DNA from: Brevundimonas sp. PAMC22021
GTDB lineage: Bacteria > Pseudomonadota > Alphaproteobacteria > Caulobacterales > Caulobacteraceae
Assembly (NCBI RefSeq): GCF_019443405.1
Contig: NZ_CP080376.1
Coordinates: 744,001 to 808,000, forward strand
Direction: 5' to 3'
DNA length: 64,000 nucleotides
How positions within the stretch are numbered: the stretch's first letter is position 1; every line of letters begins with the position of its first letter. Shown one piece after another: positions 51,397 to 60,585 of the stretch. The notes beneath the pieces are model-generated. The model did not search any database. It saw only the letters and a list, made by a program, of their open reading frames with translations, and was not told where the DNA came from. The position numbers were made by a program, and so were the translations under genes.

Positions 51397-52655
51397 GCGT
51401 CCGGCGCGGGCTGGCGGCGGCGTCGGTCTGGCAGATCGCCAACTACCTGCTGCCGTTGATCACCTTTCCCTATCTGGCGCGCGTGCTCGGAGCCGAAGGG
51501 TTTGGGTTGATCGGCATGGCGGCGGCCCTCACCGGGTATGCACTGATCCTCGTGGATTGGGGCTTCTCGTTGAGCGGGGCGCAGGCGGTGGCGCGGATGC
51601 GGGACGACGCTCGCGCGACCAGCCATCTGATCTGGGCCACGGTGCTGGCCAAGGCGTGGCTGTGTGCAGCAGGACTGGCCGCGCTGGCCGTCGTGGCGGC
51701 TCTTGCGCCCGCCGATCTGCGGCTCGTGTTGCTCGCCTGGGCGCTCGCGGCTCCGGCGGCGGTGCTGAACCTCGACTGGGCGCTGAAGGGGGCGGAGGCG
51801 CTGGGGCGCTTCGCCTGGACGTCGGTGGCCGGCCGGCTGCTCGCCTTTCCCTTGGTGTTTCTGTGGGTTCGGGACGCGGGCGATGCGGCGCTGGCGGCGC
51901 TGTGCGTCAGCATCGGCGCGCTGGCGACGGCGATGCTGACGCTGTGGCAGGCCCGGGCGATCGGCCTGCTGCGTCGCCCACATCTGGATGCCTGTTCAGC
52001 TTGGCGGCAGTTGAAGAGCGGCGCCCATGTGTTCGGCTCGACGGCGGCGATCTCGCTCTACACCAACACCCTGTCCGTCGGACTGGGCCTGATCTCGGGC
52101 GCAGGCCAACTGGGCCTGTTCGCCATGGCCGAGCGCATTCGCCGCTCGGCGCAAGGGGCGCTGTCGCCGATCATGACAGTTTTTTTCCCGCGCATGAGCG
52201 CGCTGCACGCCAGCGACCCGGCGGCGGCGGGCAGGCTGGCGAAACGTTTGCTGCTGACGCAGGGGGGCTTGGCCGCAGTGCTGGCGCTGCTGCTCGCCGT
52301 CCTTGCGCCGGCGCTGGTGCGACTGTTGGCCGGGCCCGGGGCGGACGGGGCCGTGCCGGTCCTGCGGGCCATGGCGCCGCTGATCTTTCTGGTGGGCCTC
52401 AACAATGCGCTGGGCGTCATGATCCTGCTGCCGTTCGGGCTGAAGCGTGCGTTCACCAGCGCCATTCTGGCCGGCGGGGCGGTGGGGCTGATCCTGCTGT
52501 GGCCGCTGGCGACACGGTATGGCGCGGTGGGGGCGGCCCTGACGGCGGTCGCGGCAGAGGTGGTCGTGGCGGCGGTGATGGGCTGGGCGGCGGCGCGGCG
52601 GCTGGGCGAGCTTGGCCTGCGCGATCCGAAGTGTGCCGCCGAGCGAGCGTCGTGA
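51393..52655 (+). CDS. Polysaccharide flippase (Wzx-like)
   Basis: A 420-residue membrane protein with about 12 helices. It begins [38 protein letters not shown] (in two parts), the N-terminal hallmark of the polysaccharide synthesis/MOP flippase family. A second conserved stretch is near [20 protein letters not shown]. It would flip the lipid-linked repeat unit to the periplasm. GTG start inside a GTGA overlap with the previous gene. Next gene overlaps likewise. Confidence 0.88.
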   Translation: [420 protein letters not shown]

Positions 52656-53596
52656 GCCTGACCGTTTCGGTGATCGTGCCGACCTGGCGTCGGCCATCCG
52701 ACCTGCGCCGATGCCTGACCGCGCTGGCCAATCAAACGCGAGCGGCCGACGAGGTGCTCGTCGTCCACCGGGCAGAGGACGCCGAGACCGTGCGAGTGCT
52801 GGAGGAGGCGCCGGCCGGCCTGTTGATCCGAGGCGTGGTCGTGGTGACCGCTGGACAGGTGGCGGCGCTGAACCGGGGGCTGGATCAGGCGCGCGGGCAG
52901 GTGATCGCCATCACCGACGACGACGCGGTGCCGCGGGCGGACTGGCTGCTGCGCATCGTCCTGGCCTTCGAGGGTGATCCGACGCTGACGGGCATGGGCG
53001 GTCGCGACTGGCTACATGTCGACGGCCGGCCGGAGACGGGTGAACGCCGCGAGGTCGGGCGGGTGCAGGGCTGGGGGCGATGTATCGGCAATCATCACCT
53101 CGGCGCGGGCGGGCCGCGCGAGGTCGATATCCTGAAGGGCGCGAACATGAGCTTTCGCCGCGCCCATCTCGGCGACCTGCGCTTCGATGCGCGGATGAGA
53201 GGCGAGGGCGCGCAGGTATGCAACGACATGGCCTTCTGCCTTGCCCTGCGACGTGCAGGGCGTCGGCTGGTCTATGATCCGGCCGTGGCTGTCGACCACT
53301 TTCCCGGCGTCCGCCATGACGCCGATCAGAGACGGGGCTTCTCGGCGGAGGCGCAGGCGAACCGGGCGCACAACGAGACCCTGGCGCTGCTGGCGTTCCT
53401 GCCGCGAGGAAGACGGGCGGTGTTCCTGGTCTGGGCGCTGCTGCTCGGCACGCGGGCCAATCCCGGGCTGCTGCAGGGGCTGAGGTGGACGCTGTGGGCC
53501 GGACCTCGTCAAGCGGCGGCGCGAGTGAGAGCGACCGTCGCTGGCCGCGTCGCCGGCTGGCGGACATGGCGCGCCTCATCGAGGGAGGCGGCGTGA
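52652..53596 (+). CDS. Glycosyltransferase family 2 protein (operon gene 3)
   Basis: A 314-residue GT-A enzyme. LTVSVIVPTWRRPSDLRRCL is the nucleotide-binding start, ITDDDAVPRADWL carries the DxD motif (about residues 88-90), and LKGANMSFRRAHL plus DARMRGEGAQVCNDMAFCLAL follow as the acceptor/ED-like region. The C-terminus has a hydrophobic stretch. GTG start overlaps the flippase stop (GTGA). Sugar specificity unknown. Confidence 0.86.
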   Translation: MSLTVSVIVPTWRRPSDLRRCLTALANQTRAADEVLVVHRAEDAETVRVLEEAPAGLLIRGVVVVTAGQVAALNRGLDQARGQVIAITDDDAVPRADWLLRIVLAFEGDPTLTGMGGRDWLHVDGRPETGERREVGRVQGWGRCIGNHHLGAGGPREVDILKGANMSFRRAHLGDLRFDARMRGEGAQVCNDMAFCLALRRAGRRLVYDPAVAVDHFPGVRHDADQRRGFSAEAQANRAHNETLALLAFLPRGRRAVFLVWALLLGTRANPGLLQGLRWTLWAGPRQAAARVRATVAGRVAGWRTWRASSREAA

Positions 53597-54966
53597 AGGC
53601 GCGGTCGGAATGGCTGGCCGCGATGCTTCCGCTGGGTCTGACGGCGGCGATGGTCGCGGCCGGGCTCGGGGGGTGGCTGACGTGGGTCTTCACGCCCGTG
53701 GCCCTGACGGTCGGGCTTTGGCTGTACGAGCGGGCGCCGTCTCGGGGGTTCCTGCGCTTCTGCTATGTGCTGTGGATGGTCGCGCCGTTCGTGCGGCGGC
53801 TGGCGGACTGGCAGGGCGGGCGGCACGACCTCAACCCGATCATGCTGGCGCCGGCGCTGGTCACCGGGCTCGGCCTGCTCAGCGCCCTGCGCGCAGGACC
53901 ACAACTGTTCGGTCGCGGATTTCTGCCGTTCAGCGTGGCGGCGCTGGCATGCCTGTACGGCGGGGCGCTGGGGCTGTCGCAAGGCCTGGGTGCGGCGGCG
54001 CTGTTCGGCCTGCTGAACGCCTTGGCGCCGGTCGCCCTGGCCATCCACATCCTGGTGCTGAGGCGCGACGCCGATCATGCGGCGGCGGCCGTGTTCAACA
54101 CGCTGGCATGGGGCGGGATGGCGATGGGCGCTTACGCCGTTCTTCAATACCTGTCGCCGCCCCCTTGGGACGTGGCGTGGATGCGCACGGCCGAGATCGC
54201 CTCCATCGGCCGCCCCGAGCCACTCCAGGTGCGGGTGTTCGGGACGATGAACGCGCCGGGGCCATTCGCCGTGATGATGTCCGCCTGTGTTCTGGCCATG
54301 CTGGCGGGCGCCGGTGGGCGCGCGCGGTGGCTGGGCGGGCTGGCGGGCGGCGCCGCCCTGGTGCTGTCGCTGGTGAGGTCGGCCTGGGGCGGATTGATCG
54401 TGGGCGTCGGCGTACTGGCCGCATTGGGTTCGGCGCGGCGACGGTTGCGGTATCTGGCGGCGGGAGGCGCGCTTCTGGTCGTCGGGACGGCGCTGCTGGC
54501 TTTCGGACCGGGCGAGGGGGTGAGGAGCCGGATCGGCGGGCTGGCGCGGCTGGACCAGGATGTCAGTCTTCAACAGCGCGCGACCTTCCATGCCGAGATG
54601 ACGATGGAGGTGTTGGCCAACCCGGTCGGGCGTGGGCTCGGCGGCACCGGCGTGGCGACGCGGTTGAGCACGGAGGGCGCGGAGCTCGGCGCGCGGGGGT
54701 CTTTCGACAGCGGCATACTGGATCTCCTGTTCACCTATGGCTGGGCGGGGGCGGTGATGTTGGCGGCGGTGGTCGCGATTGCGGTCGGGGCGCTCCGGTC
54801 GGGCGGGAGCGGCGCGGGGGCGCAGCTTGCTGCGGCGATCGTGATCGAGACCACGGTGCAGCTGTTGTTCTTCAACGTCCTGGGCGGGGCGACAGGCATG
54901 CTGGTGTTCCCCGTCGCCGCTCTGGCCTTGGCGCTCGCCGACCCAGAATGCGGGGCGCGGGCGTGA
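53593..54966 (+). CDS. O-antigen ligase/polymerase-like membrane protein
   Basis: A 457-residue integral membrane protein with about 10-12 helices and a long periplasmic loop region. FGTMNAPGPFAVMM and SLVRSAWGGLIVGVGVL correspond to the Wzy_C/WaaL pattern in which a conserved Arg follows a helix (LxRSA). It likely polymerises or ligates the repeat unit in the periplasm. GTG start, GTGA overlap on both sides. Which of Wzy or WaaL it is cannot be decided from sequence. Confidence 0.78.
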   Translation: MKARSEWLAAMLPLGLTAAMVAAGLGGWLTWVFTPVALTVGLWLYERAPSRGFLRFCYVLWMVAPFVRRLADWQGGRHDLNPIMLAPALVTGLGLLSALRAGPQLFGRGFLPFSVAALACLYGGALGLSQGLGAAALFGLLNALAPVALAIHILVLRRDADHAAAAVFNTLAWGGMAMGAYAVLQYLSPPPWDVAWMRTAEIASIGRPEPLQVRVFGTMNAPGPFAVMMSACVLAMLAGAGGRARWLGGLAGGAALVLSLVRSAWGGLIVGVGVLAALGSARRRLRYLAAGGALLVVGTALLAFGPGEGVRSRIGGLARLDQDVSLQQRATFHAEMTMEVLANPVGRGLGGTGVATRLSTEGAELGARGSFDSGILDLLFTYGWAGAVMLAAVVAIAVGALRSGGSGAGAQLAAAIVIETTVQLLFFNVLGGATGMLVFPVAALALALADPECGARA

Positions 54967-56087
54967 GGACGCTGCAGATCGGGCTGGAATGGTTGCCGGA
55001 GCGTGCGGGCGGGCTGCCGCGCTATTTCCACGATTTGATGAGGGCCGCGCCCGGACATTTCGAGGCGACGGGTCTGGTTGTGGGATCAGCCGAGGTCGCG
55101 AGAGCGACCGGCGGTCGGGTGCGGAGTTTCGCACCCGCGTCGGCCTCGCTGCCGATGCGGCTGCTGGGCGCGCGGCGGGCGATCGCAGCGGCCATGCGCG
55201 ACGATCCGCCCGATCTCGTCGCCAGCCACTTCGCGCTCTCGGTGCTGACGGCGCTGGACAAGATTCGCATTCCGCATGTCGTGCATTTCCACGGACCGTG
55301 GGCGGCGGAGGGCTTGGCGGAAGGACAGGGCGTGTGGCGGCGCGAGGCCAAGCGAGCCCTGGAGCAGACGGTTTATTCCCGCGCCGACGCCCTTGTCGTG
55401 CTTTCCGAAGCGTTCGGGCGGGTGCTGCACGAGGATTATGGGGTCGCGGCCGGGCGCATTCACGTCGTGCCCGGCGGGGTGGACGCCGCGCGCTTCGACG
55501 TGGCTGAGAGCCGCGCGGAAGCGCGCTATCAGCTCGGCTGGCCAAGGGATCGGCCGATCCTCTTGACGGTGCGGCGGCTGGTGCGGCGCATGGGGTTGGA
55601 GGTGCTGATCGAGGCGATGGCGGAGGTCGTGCATCGCCACCCGGACGTGTTGCTGCTGATCGCCGGGCGAGGCCCGTTGGAGGCGGAACTGCGGGCGCGG
55701 ATCGAGGCGAAGGGCCTATCGGCGAACGTGCGGCTGATCGGCTTTCTGCCGGAGGAGGCGCTGCCGTTCGCCTATCGCGCGGCCGATGTCGGCGTCGTGC
55801 CCAGTCAGGCGCTGGAAGGATTCGGCCTGGTGGCGCTGGAGTGTCTGGCGGCGGGGACGCCGGTGGTGGTGACGCCGGTCGGCGGCCTGCCGGAGGCTGT
55901 GGGGCCGTTAACTTCGCTGGTGTGCGAGGATGCGAGCGCGGGAGCCTTGGCCGAGCGGATCGAGGCGATGGTCGAGGGCGTGGGGCGACCCAGCGCCGCC
56001 GCTTGCCGCGCCCATGCCCAGGCGCACGACTGGGACGTGATCGCCGGACGGGTGGCGGAGGTCTATCGCAAGGTGCTGGCGCGATGA
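54963..56087 (+). CDS. Glycosyltransferase, GT4-like (operon gene 5)
   Basis: A 374-residue GT-B enzyme. The N-terminal domain has LEWLPERAGGLPRYFHDLMR and VVHFHGPWAAEG. The C-terminal domain has PILLTVRRLVRRMGLEVLIEA, LLLIAGRGPLEAELR, RLIGFLPEEALPFAY and the EGFGLVALECLAAGTPVV donor-binding element. GTG start in a GTGA overlap; the stop overlaps the following ATG. Sugar specificity unknown. Confidence 0.88.
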   Translation: MRTLQIGLEWLPERAGGLPRYFHDLMRAAPGHFEATGLVVGSAEVARATGGRVRSFAPASASLPMRLLGARRAIAAAMRDDPPDLVASHFALSVLTALDKIRIPHVVHFHGPWAAEGLAEGQGVWRREAKRALEQTVYSRADALVVLSEAFGRVLHEDYGVAAGRIHVVPGGVDAARFDVAESRAEARYQLGWPRDRPILLTVRRLVRRMGLEVLIEAMAEVVHRHPDVLLLIAGRGPLEAELRARIEAKGLSANVRLIGFLPEEALPFAYRAADVGVVPSQALEGFGLVALECLAAGTPVVVTPVGGLPEAVGPLTSLVCEDASAGALAERIEAMVEGVGRPSAAACRAHAQAHDWDVIAGRVAEVYRKVLAR

Positions 56088-57250
56088 GGCCGCCCGCCGT
56101 GCTGTTCGTGGACCAGTCGGGCGAGCTGGGCGGGGCCGAGCTGTCGCTGCTCGACATCGTGCGGGGGCACCACGGGCTTTCGGTGGTCTGTCTGTTCGGC
56201 GACGGGCGGTTCGGAGATCGGCTGCGCGAGGCGGGCGTGCCGGTGCGTACTATCGGTCTGGGCGCGGCGGCGAACGTCCGGCGAAGGTCGGGCATACGCG
56301 CGCTGCTGGCGGCGCCCGCGCTGATGGCGGCCGTGATCCGGCTGGCCTGGATGGCGCGGGCGTTCGAGGTGATCCACGCCAATACGATGAAGGCCTTTGT
56401 GGTGGCGGCGCTGGGGCGGCCGCTGCACCGGCGGCCGGTGGTGTGGCATCTGCGCGACCTGCTGACGGACGAGCATTTCGGAGGGCTGACGCGGCGCGGC
56501 GTGGCCCGGTTGGGGCGTATGGCCGCCGCCGAGGTCATCGCCAACTCGACCGCCACGGCCGAGGCGCTGAGGCAGGCGGGCGGGCCGCGCGCCCGCGTGA
56601 TCCACAACGGCGTGGATGCGAGCCTGTTCGAGAGCGGGAATCGCGTCTCGGCGCGGAAATCGCTGCTGGCGGACACGGGCTTGGCGGCCGGCCAGCCGAC
56701 CGTCGGCATCTTCAGCCGACTGGCCGAGTGGAAGGGGCAGGCGGTGCTGCTGGAGGCGCTGGTTCGCCTGCCGGACGTTCAGGCGATCCTGGTCGGCGGG
56801 CCGCTGTTCGGGGAAGAGGCCTATGAAGCCGAGCTGAGATCGGTGATCGCAACGAGGGGCCTGGGGGCGCGCGTGCGGATGCTGGGCTTTCGGTCGGACG
56901 CGCCCCGGCTGATGGCGGGAGTGGATGTGGCGGTGCACGCCTCGGTGGCCGCCGAGCCTTTTGGACGCGTCATCGTCGAGGCCATGCTGGCGGGAACGCC
57001 GGTGATCGCGACGCGCGCAGGAGGGGCGATTGAACTGGTCGAGGACGGCGAGACGGGTCGGCTGGTCGCGCCAGGCGATCCGGAAGCGCTGGCGGCGGCG
57101 ATAGGGGCGCTGGTGGACGATCCGGCGCGGGGGCGACGAACGGCGGATCGGGCCAGAACGGCGGCGCGGGCGCGGTTCTCGCTGCAGCCCTGCCTTGAAG
57201 CCGTCGAAGCGGTCCTAGCGGAGGTCCGGGACGACAAGCGGAGCCTTTAG
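56084..57250 (+). CDS. Glycosyltransferase, GT4-like (operon gene 6)
   Basis: A 388-residue GT-B enzyme. It opens AVLFVDQSGELGGAELSLLDI (Gly-rich loop) and has VIHANTMKAFVVAALG, VVWHLRDLL, IANSTATAEAL, VIHNGVD, VGIFSRLAEWKGQAVLLEA and EPFGRVIVEAMLAGTPVI. It is the last gene of the overlapping polysaccharide operon (ATGA junction). No terminator is obvious in the 40 bp before the next gene. Confidence 0.88.
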   Translation: MRPPAVLFVDQSGELGGAELSLLDIVRGHHGLSVVCLFGDGRFGDRLREAGVPVRTIGLGAAANVRRRSGIRALLAAPALMAAVIRLAWMARAFEVIHANTMKAFVVAALGRPLHRRPVVWHLRDLLTDEHFGGLTRRGVARLGRMAAAEVIANSTATAEALRQAGGPRARVIHNGVDASLFESGNRVSARKSLLADTGLAAGQPTVGIFSRLAEWKGQAVLLEALVRLPDVQAILVGGPLFGEEAYEAELRSVIATRGLGARVRMLGFRSDAPRLMAGVDVAVHASVAAEPFGRVIVEAMLAGTPVIATRAGGAIELVEDGETGRLVAPGDPEALAAAIGALVDDPARGRRTADRARTAARARFSLQPCLEAVEAVLAEVRDDKRSL

Positions 57251-57290
57251 CCGGCTTGGCCGTTAAGCGACGGAACCGTGGAGCCAGACC

Positions 57291-58199
57291 ATGCGCCGTC
57301 GCCTTGTTGTTCTGCTGTCCGCCAGCGCGCTTCTATCGGCCTGCGGCGCGCCTGAGCCGGAAGGTCCGGCGCCGGTCGAGCCCTCGGCCGCTCCGCCGCC
57401 GGGAGCAGCCGTCGCCGCGTCTACAGGGGCGGTGACCTACGCCTGCGAAAGCGGGCAGGCCGTGACCGCGACCTATCCCAACGCCGACAGCGCACAGGTG
57501 GCCTATGGCGGTCGGACCTATGCGACGCGCAGCGTGCAGGCCGCCAGCGGCGCGCGCTACGTCGGTGAAGGCGTCGAGTGGTGGACGGCCAGCCGCGACG
57601 GGCAGGAGAGCGCGACGCTGAGCCGCCTGGGTCCGGACGGACAGACGGCGGTGGCGGTGCTGGAGCGTTGCACGCGGCCGACGGCGGGCGCGGCGCCGCA
57701 GACGCCGCCCGGACAGACACCGGTCGTCGCCGTCACGCCGGGGCAAGCCGGGTCGGCCGCGCCCTGTCGCGCCGCGCAACTGCGACTGTCGGAGGACGGC
57801 GGCGATGCGGGCATGGGGCATCGTGTCAGCATCGTCGGCGTACAGAACACCGGCGCCCAGCCCTGCAGCCTGCTCGGCTATCCGACGGTAACGCTGCAGG
57901 ACGCGCGTGGGGGGCCCTTGAGCCAGGTGCGCGCCCAGCAGAACCCCGGCAGCTATCTGCGGGCGGGCCAGTCGCCCGGTCCGGTGACGCTGGCGGCGCA
58001 AGGAAAAGCCTTCTTTGACCTCGCCTGGACCGTCGTGCCGAACGAAGGCGAGGGCGAGACGACCTGTCCCGGCGCCGCGCGCGTGCGGGTCGCCGTGCCG
58101 AACGATGCGACGCCGCTGAGCCTCGACAAGAGCTTCACGCCGTGCGGCCGCAAGATCGAGGTCAGCCCCTTCCGTGCGGAGGCCGAGCCGGATCGCTGA
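57291..58199 (+). CDS. Lipoprotein with MliC-like and DUF4232 domains
   Basis: A 302-residue lipoprotein (signal and lipobox LLSAC, Cys about 18). Residues about 48-125 (VTYACESGQAVTATYPN…ATRSVQAASGARYVGEG…) resemble MliC, the membrane-bound inhibitor of C-type lysozyme, including the SGxRY motif. Residues about 155-295 (CRAAQLRLSEDGGDAGMGHR…NTGAQPCSLLGYPTVTL…) match the DUF4232 pattern with paired cysteines. It may protect the envelope against host lysozyme. The combination of the two domains is unusual. Separate promoter not evident, and readthrough from the polysaccharide operon is possible. Confidence 0.8.
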   Translation: MRRRLVVLLSASALLSACGAPEPEGPAPVEPSAAPPPGAAVAASTGAVTYACESGQAVTATYPNADSAQVAYGGRTYATRSVQAASGARYVGEGVEWWTASRDGQESATLSRLGPDGQTAVAVLERCTRPTAGAAPQTPPGQTPVVAVTPGQAGSAAPCRAAQLRLSEDGGDAGMGHRVSIVGVQNTGAQPCSLLGYPTVTLQDARGGPLSQVRAQQNPGSYLRAGQSPGPVTLAAQGKAFFDLAWTVVPNEGEGETTCPGAARVRVAVPNDATPLSLDKSFTPCGRKIEVSPFRAEAEPDR

Positions 58200-58247
58200 C
58201 GATCGGCCAAGCTGGAAACGTCGCGCGTTTCGGCGTAACCCGCGCCC

Positions 58248-59441
58248 ATGACCAGCGGATTCCAAGCGCGCGTCGCGCAAGAGCTTTCAGACATCAACGC
58301 GCAGGGGTTGACCAAGCCCGAGCGGATCATCGCTTCGCGCCAGGGCCCGGCGATACAGGTGAACGGGCGCGAGGTGCTGAACTTCTGCGCCAACAACTAC
58401 CTGGGCCTGGCCGGCGACGAGCGGGTGACGCAGGCCGGGATCGCGGCCGCCGAGCGTTGGGGCGCAGGGACCGCCTCGGTGCGCTTCATCTGCGGCACGC
58501 TGGAAATCCACAAGGAGCTGGAGGCGGCGATCGCCGCCTACCTGGGCTTCGAGGACGCGATCCTGTTCGCCGCCGCATTCGACGCCAACGGCGGGCTGTT
58601 CGAGCCGCTGCTGGGGGCGGAGGACGCCATCGTCTCCGACAGCCTGAACCACGCCTCGATCATTGATGGGGTCCGGCTGTGCAAGGCCAAGCGCTATCGC
58701 TTCGCCAACTCCGACATGGACGACCTGGAGACCCAGCTGAAGCAGGCCCGGGCGGACGGGGCGCGCGACATCATCATCGCCACCGACGGCGCCTTCTCCA
58801 TGGATGGCTATATCGCCCGCTTGGACGAGATCCGGTCGCTGGCAGATCGCTATGATGCACTGGTCATGGTGGACGACTGCCATGCCACGGGGTTCCTGGG
58901 ACCGCAGGGACGGGGCTCGTTCGCGCACCACGGCGTCAAGGTCGATTTCGTCACCGGCACCTTCGGTAAGGCGCTGGGCGGGGCCATGGGCGGCTTCATC
59001 TGCGCGTCGAAGCCGGTGGTGGAGCTGTTGAAGCAGCGGGCGCGGCCGTATCTGTTCTCCAACGCATTGGCCCCGGCGGTGTGCGGATCGAGCCTGGAGG
59101 CCATCCGCATCGCGCAAGGGGCGGAGGGCGACCGGCTGCGCACGCGCCTGTCGGCCAATGCGCACCGCTATCGCACCGCCATGACGGACGCGGGATTCAC
59201 CCTGCTGCAGGGCGAGCACCCGATCATCCCGGTCATGCTGGGCGACGCCAAGCTGGCGCAGGACCTGGCCGCGCGGATGCTGGAGCTCGGCGTCTATGTG
59301 ATCGGCTTTTCCTTCCCCGTCGTGCCCCGCGGGCAGGCGCGCATCCGCACCCAGATGTCGGCGGCGCATACATTCGAGCAGATTGATCAAGCGGTCGCGG
59401 CTTTCACGACGGCCGGCAAGGAACTGGGAGTGATCCAATGA
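58248..59441 (+). CDS. kbl: Glycine C-acetyltransferase (KBL)
   Basis: A 397-residue PLP enzyme that converts 2-amino-3-ketobutyrate plus CoA to glycine and acetyl-CoA, the second step of threonine catabolism. It shows EVLNFCANNYLGLAGD, SVRFICGTLEIHKELE, TDGAFSMDGYIARLD, MVDDCHATGFLG and the PLP lysine in TGTFGKALGGA (Lys241). The stop overlaps the tdh start (ATGA), the classic kbl-tdh operon. Confidence 0.96.
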   Translation: MTSGFQARVAQELSDINAQGLTKPERIIASRQGPAIQVNGREVLNFCANNYLGLAGDERVTQAGIAAAERWGAGTASVRFICGTLEIHKELEAAIAAYLGFEDAILFAAAFDANGGLFEPLLGAEDAIVSDSLNHASIIDGVRLCKAKRYRFANSDMDDLETQLKQARADGARDIIIATDGAFSMDGYIARLDEIRSLADRYDALVMVDDCHATGFLGPQGRGSFAHHGVKVDFVTGTFGKALGGAMGGFICASKPVVELLKQRARPYLFSNALAPAVCGSSLEAIRIAQGAEGDRLRTRLSANAHRYRTAMTDAGFTLLQGEHPIIPVMLGDAKLAQDLAARMLELGVYVIGFSFPVVPRGQARIRTQMSAAHTFEQIDQAVAAFTTAGKELGVIQ

Positions 59442-60484
59442 CGCAGACCATGAAGGCCCTGGCCAAGACCGGGCCCGTGCAGGGGCTGGAGCTGATCGAC
59501 GCGCCGGTGCCGGAGGCGGGGCCGGAGGACGTGCTGATCAAGGTGCACCGGGCCGCCGTCTGCGGCACCGACATCCACATCTGGAACTGGGACGAGTGGT
59601 CCCAGAAGAACGTGCCCACGCCGATGATCACCGGGCACGAGTTCTCGGGCGAGATCGTCGCGATCGGCGCCGAAGTCGATCGCCGGCTCAAGGTCGGCCA
59701 GCGTGTCTCGGCGGAAGGCCATGTCATCGACCTGAACTCGGAAGCGGCGCGCGCCGGGCATTTCCACCTAGATCCCAAGACGCGCGGCATCGGCGTGAAC
59801 CGCCAGGGCGCGTTCGCCGAATACGTTGTGGCGCCCGCCTTCAACGTGATCGAGCTGCCGGACGAGGTGCCCTACGAGATCGGCTCGATCCTGGATCCGT
59901 TCGGCAACGCCGTGCACACGGCGCAACAGTTCGACCTGCTGGGCGAGGACGTGCTGGTCACCGGCGCGGGGCCGATCGGCATCATGGCGGCGGCGGTGGC
60001 GCGGCATGCGGGCGCGCGCACCGTGGTGCTGACCGACATCAACGACTATCGGCTGGAGCTGGCGCAGAAGGTCGCGCCTGGCGTGCGCACGGTGAACACG
60101 ACGCGCGAGGATCTGCACGACGTGATCCACGAACTGGGCATGAAGGTCGGCTTCGACGTCGCGCTGGAAATGTCCGGCTCGCCCATCGCCTTCAAGCAAT
60201 GCGTGGACACCCTGATCATGGGCGGCGGGCTGGCGCTGCTGGGCATCCCGTCCAGGCCGATGGAGACGGACTGGGGTTCGATCATCCTGAAGGCGCTGAC
60301 CATCAAGGGCGTCTACGGCCGCGAGATGTTCACGACCTGGAGGAAGATGCTGGGTCTGCTAAAGGCCGGCCTGGATCTCAAGCCGCTGATCACTCACCAG
60401 ATGAGCTACGAGAACTACCGCGAGGGCTTTGAGGCGATGCGATCGGGCAAGTCCGGCAAGGTGGTGCTGGACTGGGCGGCCTGA
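59438..60484 (+). CDS. tdh: L-threonine 3-dehydrogenase lacking structural-zinc cysteines
   Basis: A 348-residue medium-chain dehydrogenase that oxidises threonine to 2-amino-3-ketobutyrate for KBL. Catalytic zinc ligands are kept: Cys42 in VCGTDIHIWNWDEW and His67-Glu68 in GHEFSGE. The NAD fold has VLVTGAGPIGIMAAAVA. In residues 94-117, where E. coli TDH has four cysteines binding a structural zinc, the sequence is GHVIDLNSEAARAGHFHLDP and contains none. The flanking GIGVNRQGAFAEYV is normal. The lobe is therefore probably stabilised without zinc. Coupled to kbl. Confidence 0.93.
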   Translation: MTQTMKALAKTGPVQGLELIDAPVPEAGPEDVLIKVHRAAVCGTDIHIWNWDEWSQKNVPTPMITGHEFSGEIVAIGAEVDRRLKVGQRVSAEGHVIDLNSEAARAGHFHLDPKTRGIGVNRQGAFAEYVVAPAFNVIELPDEVPYEIGSILDPFGNAVHTAQQFDLLGEDVLVTGAGPIGIMAAAVARHAGARTVVLTDINDYRLELAQKVAPGVRTVNTTREDLHDVIHELGMKVGFDVALEMSGSPIAFKQCVDTLIMGGGLALLGIPSRPMETDWGSIILKALTIKGVYGREMFTTWRKMLGLLKAGLDLKPLITHQMSYENYREGFEAMRSGKSGKVVLDWAA

Positions 60485-60499
60485 TCGGGTAAGCCCTTA

Positions 60500-60563
60500 T
60501 TCTCCTCCCTGTTCGCTTAGCGAATGGGGAGGTGGCGCGGCGCATCGCGCCGTGACGGAGGGG
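60500..60563 (+). repeat. Two-hairpin dispersed repeat, copy E1
   Basis: The outer hairpin has CTCCC-TG-TTCGC-TTA-GCGAA-TG-GGGAG arms, the inner hairpin is CGGCGC-ATC-GCGCCG, and it ends GACGGAGGGG. It is the same family as the copies around the DUF559 gene and starts just after the tdh stop. Confidence 0.88.
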
Positions 60564-60585
60564 GGAGTGGCGTCGGCCGGCCTTT

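Noticed and set aside
53509..56709. 1066-codon minus-strand frame antisense to the polysaccharide operon
   Set aside because: Pro/Arg/Gln/His-rich low-complexity translation typical of an antisense GC shadow; the plus strand holds well-supported glycosyltransferases.
58213..58231. GAAAC-N7-GTTTC palindrome upstream of kbl
   Set aside because: Short arms, no T-run for a terminator, and no known regulator motif. It may be chance or a weak operator, but there is not enough to annotate.
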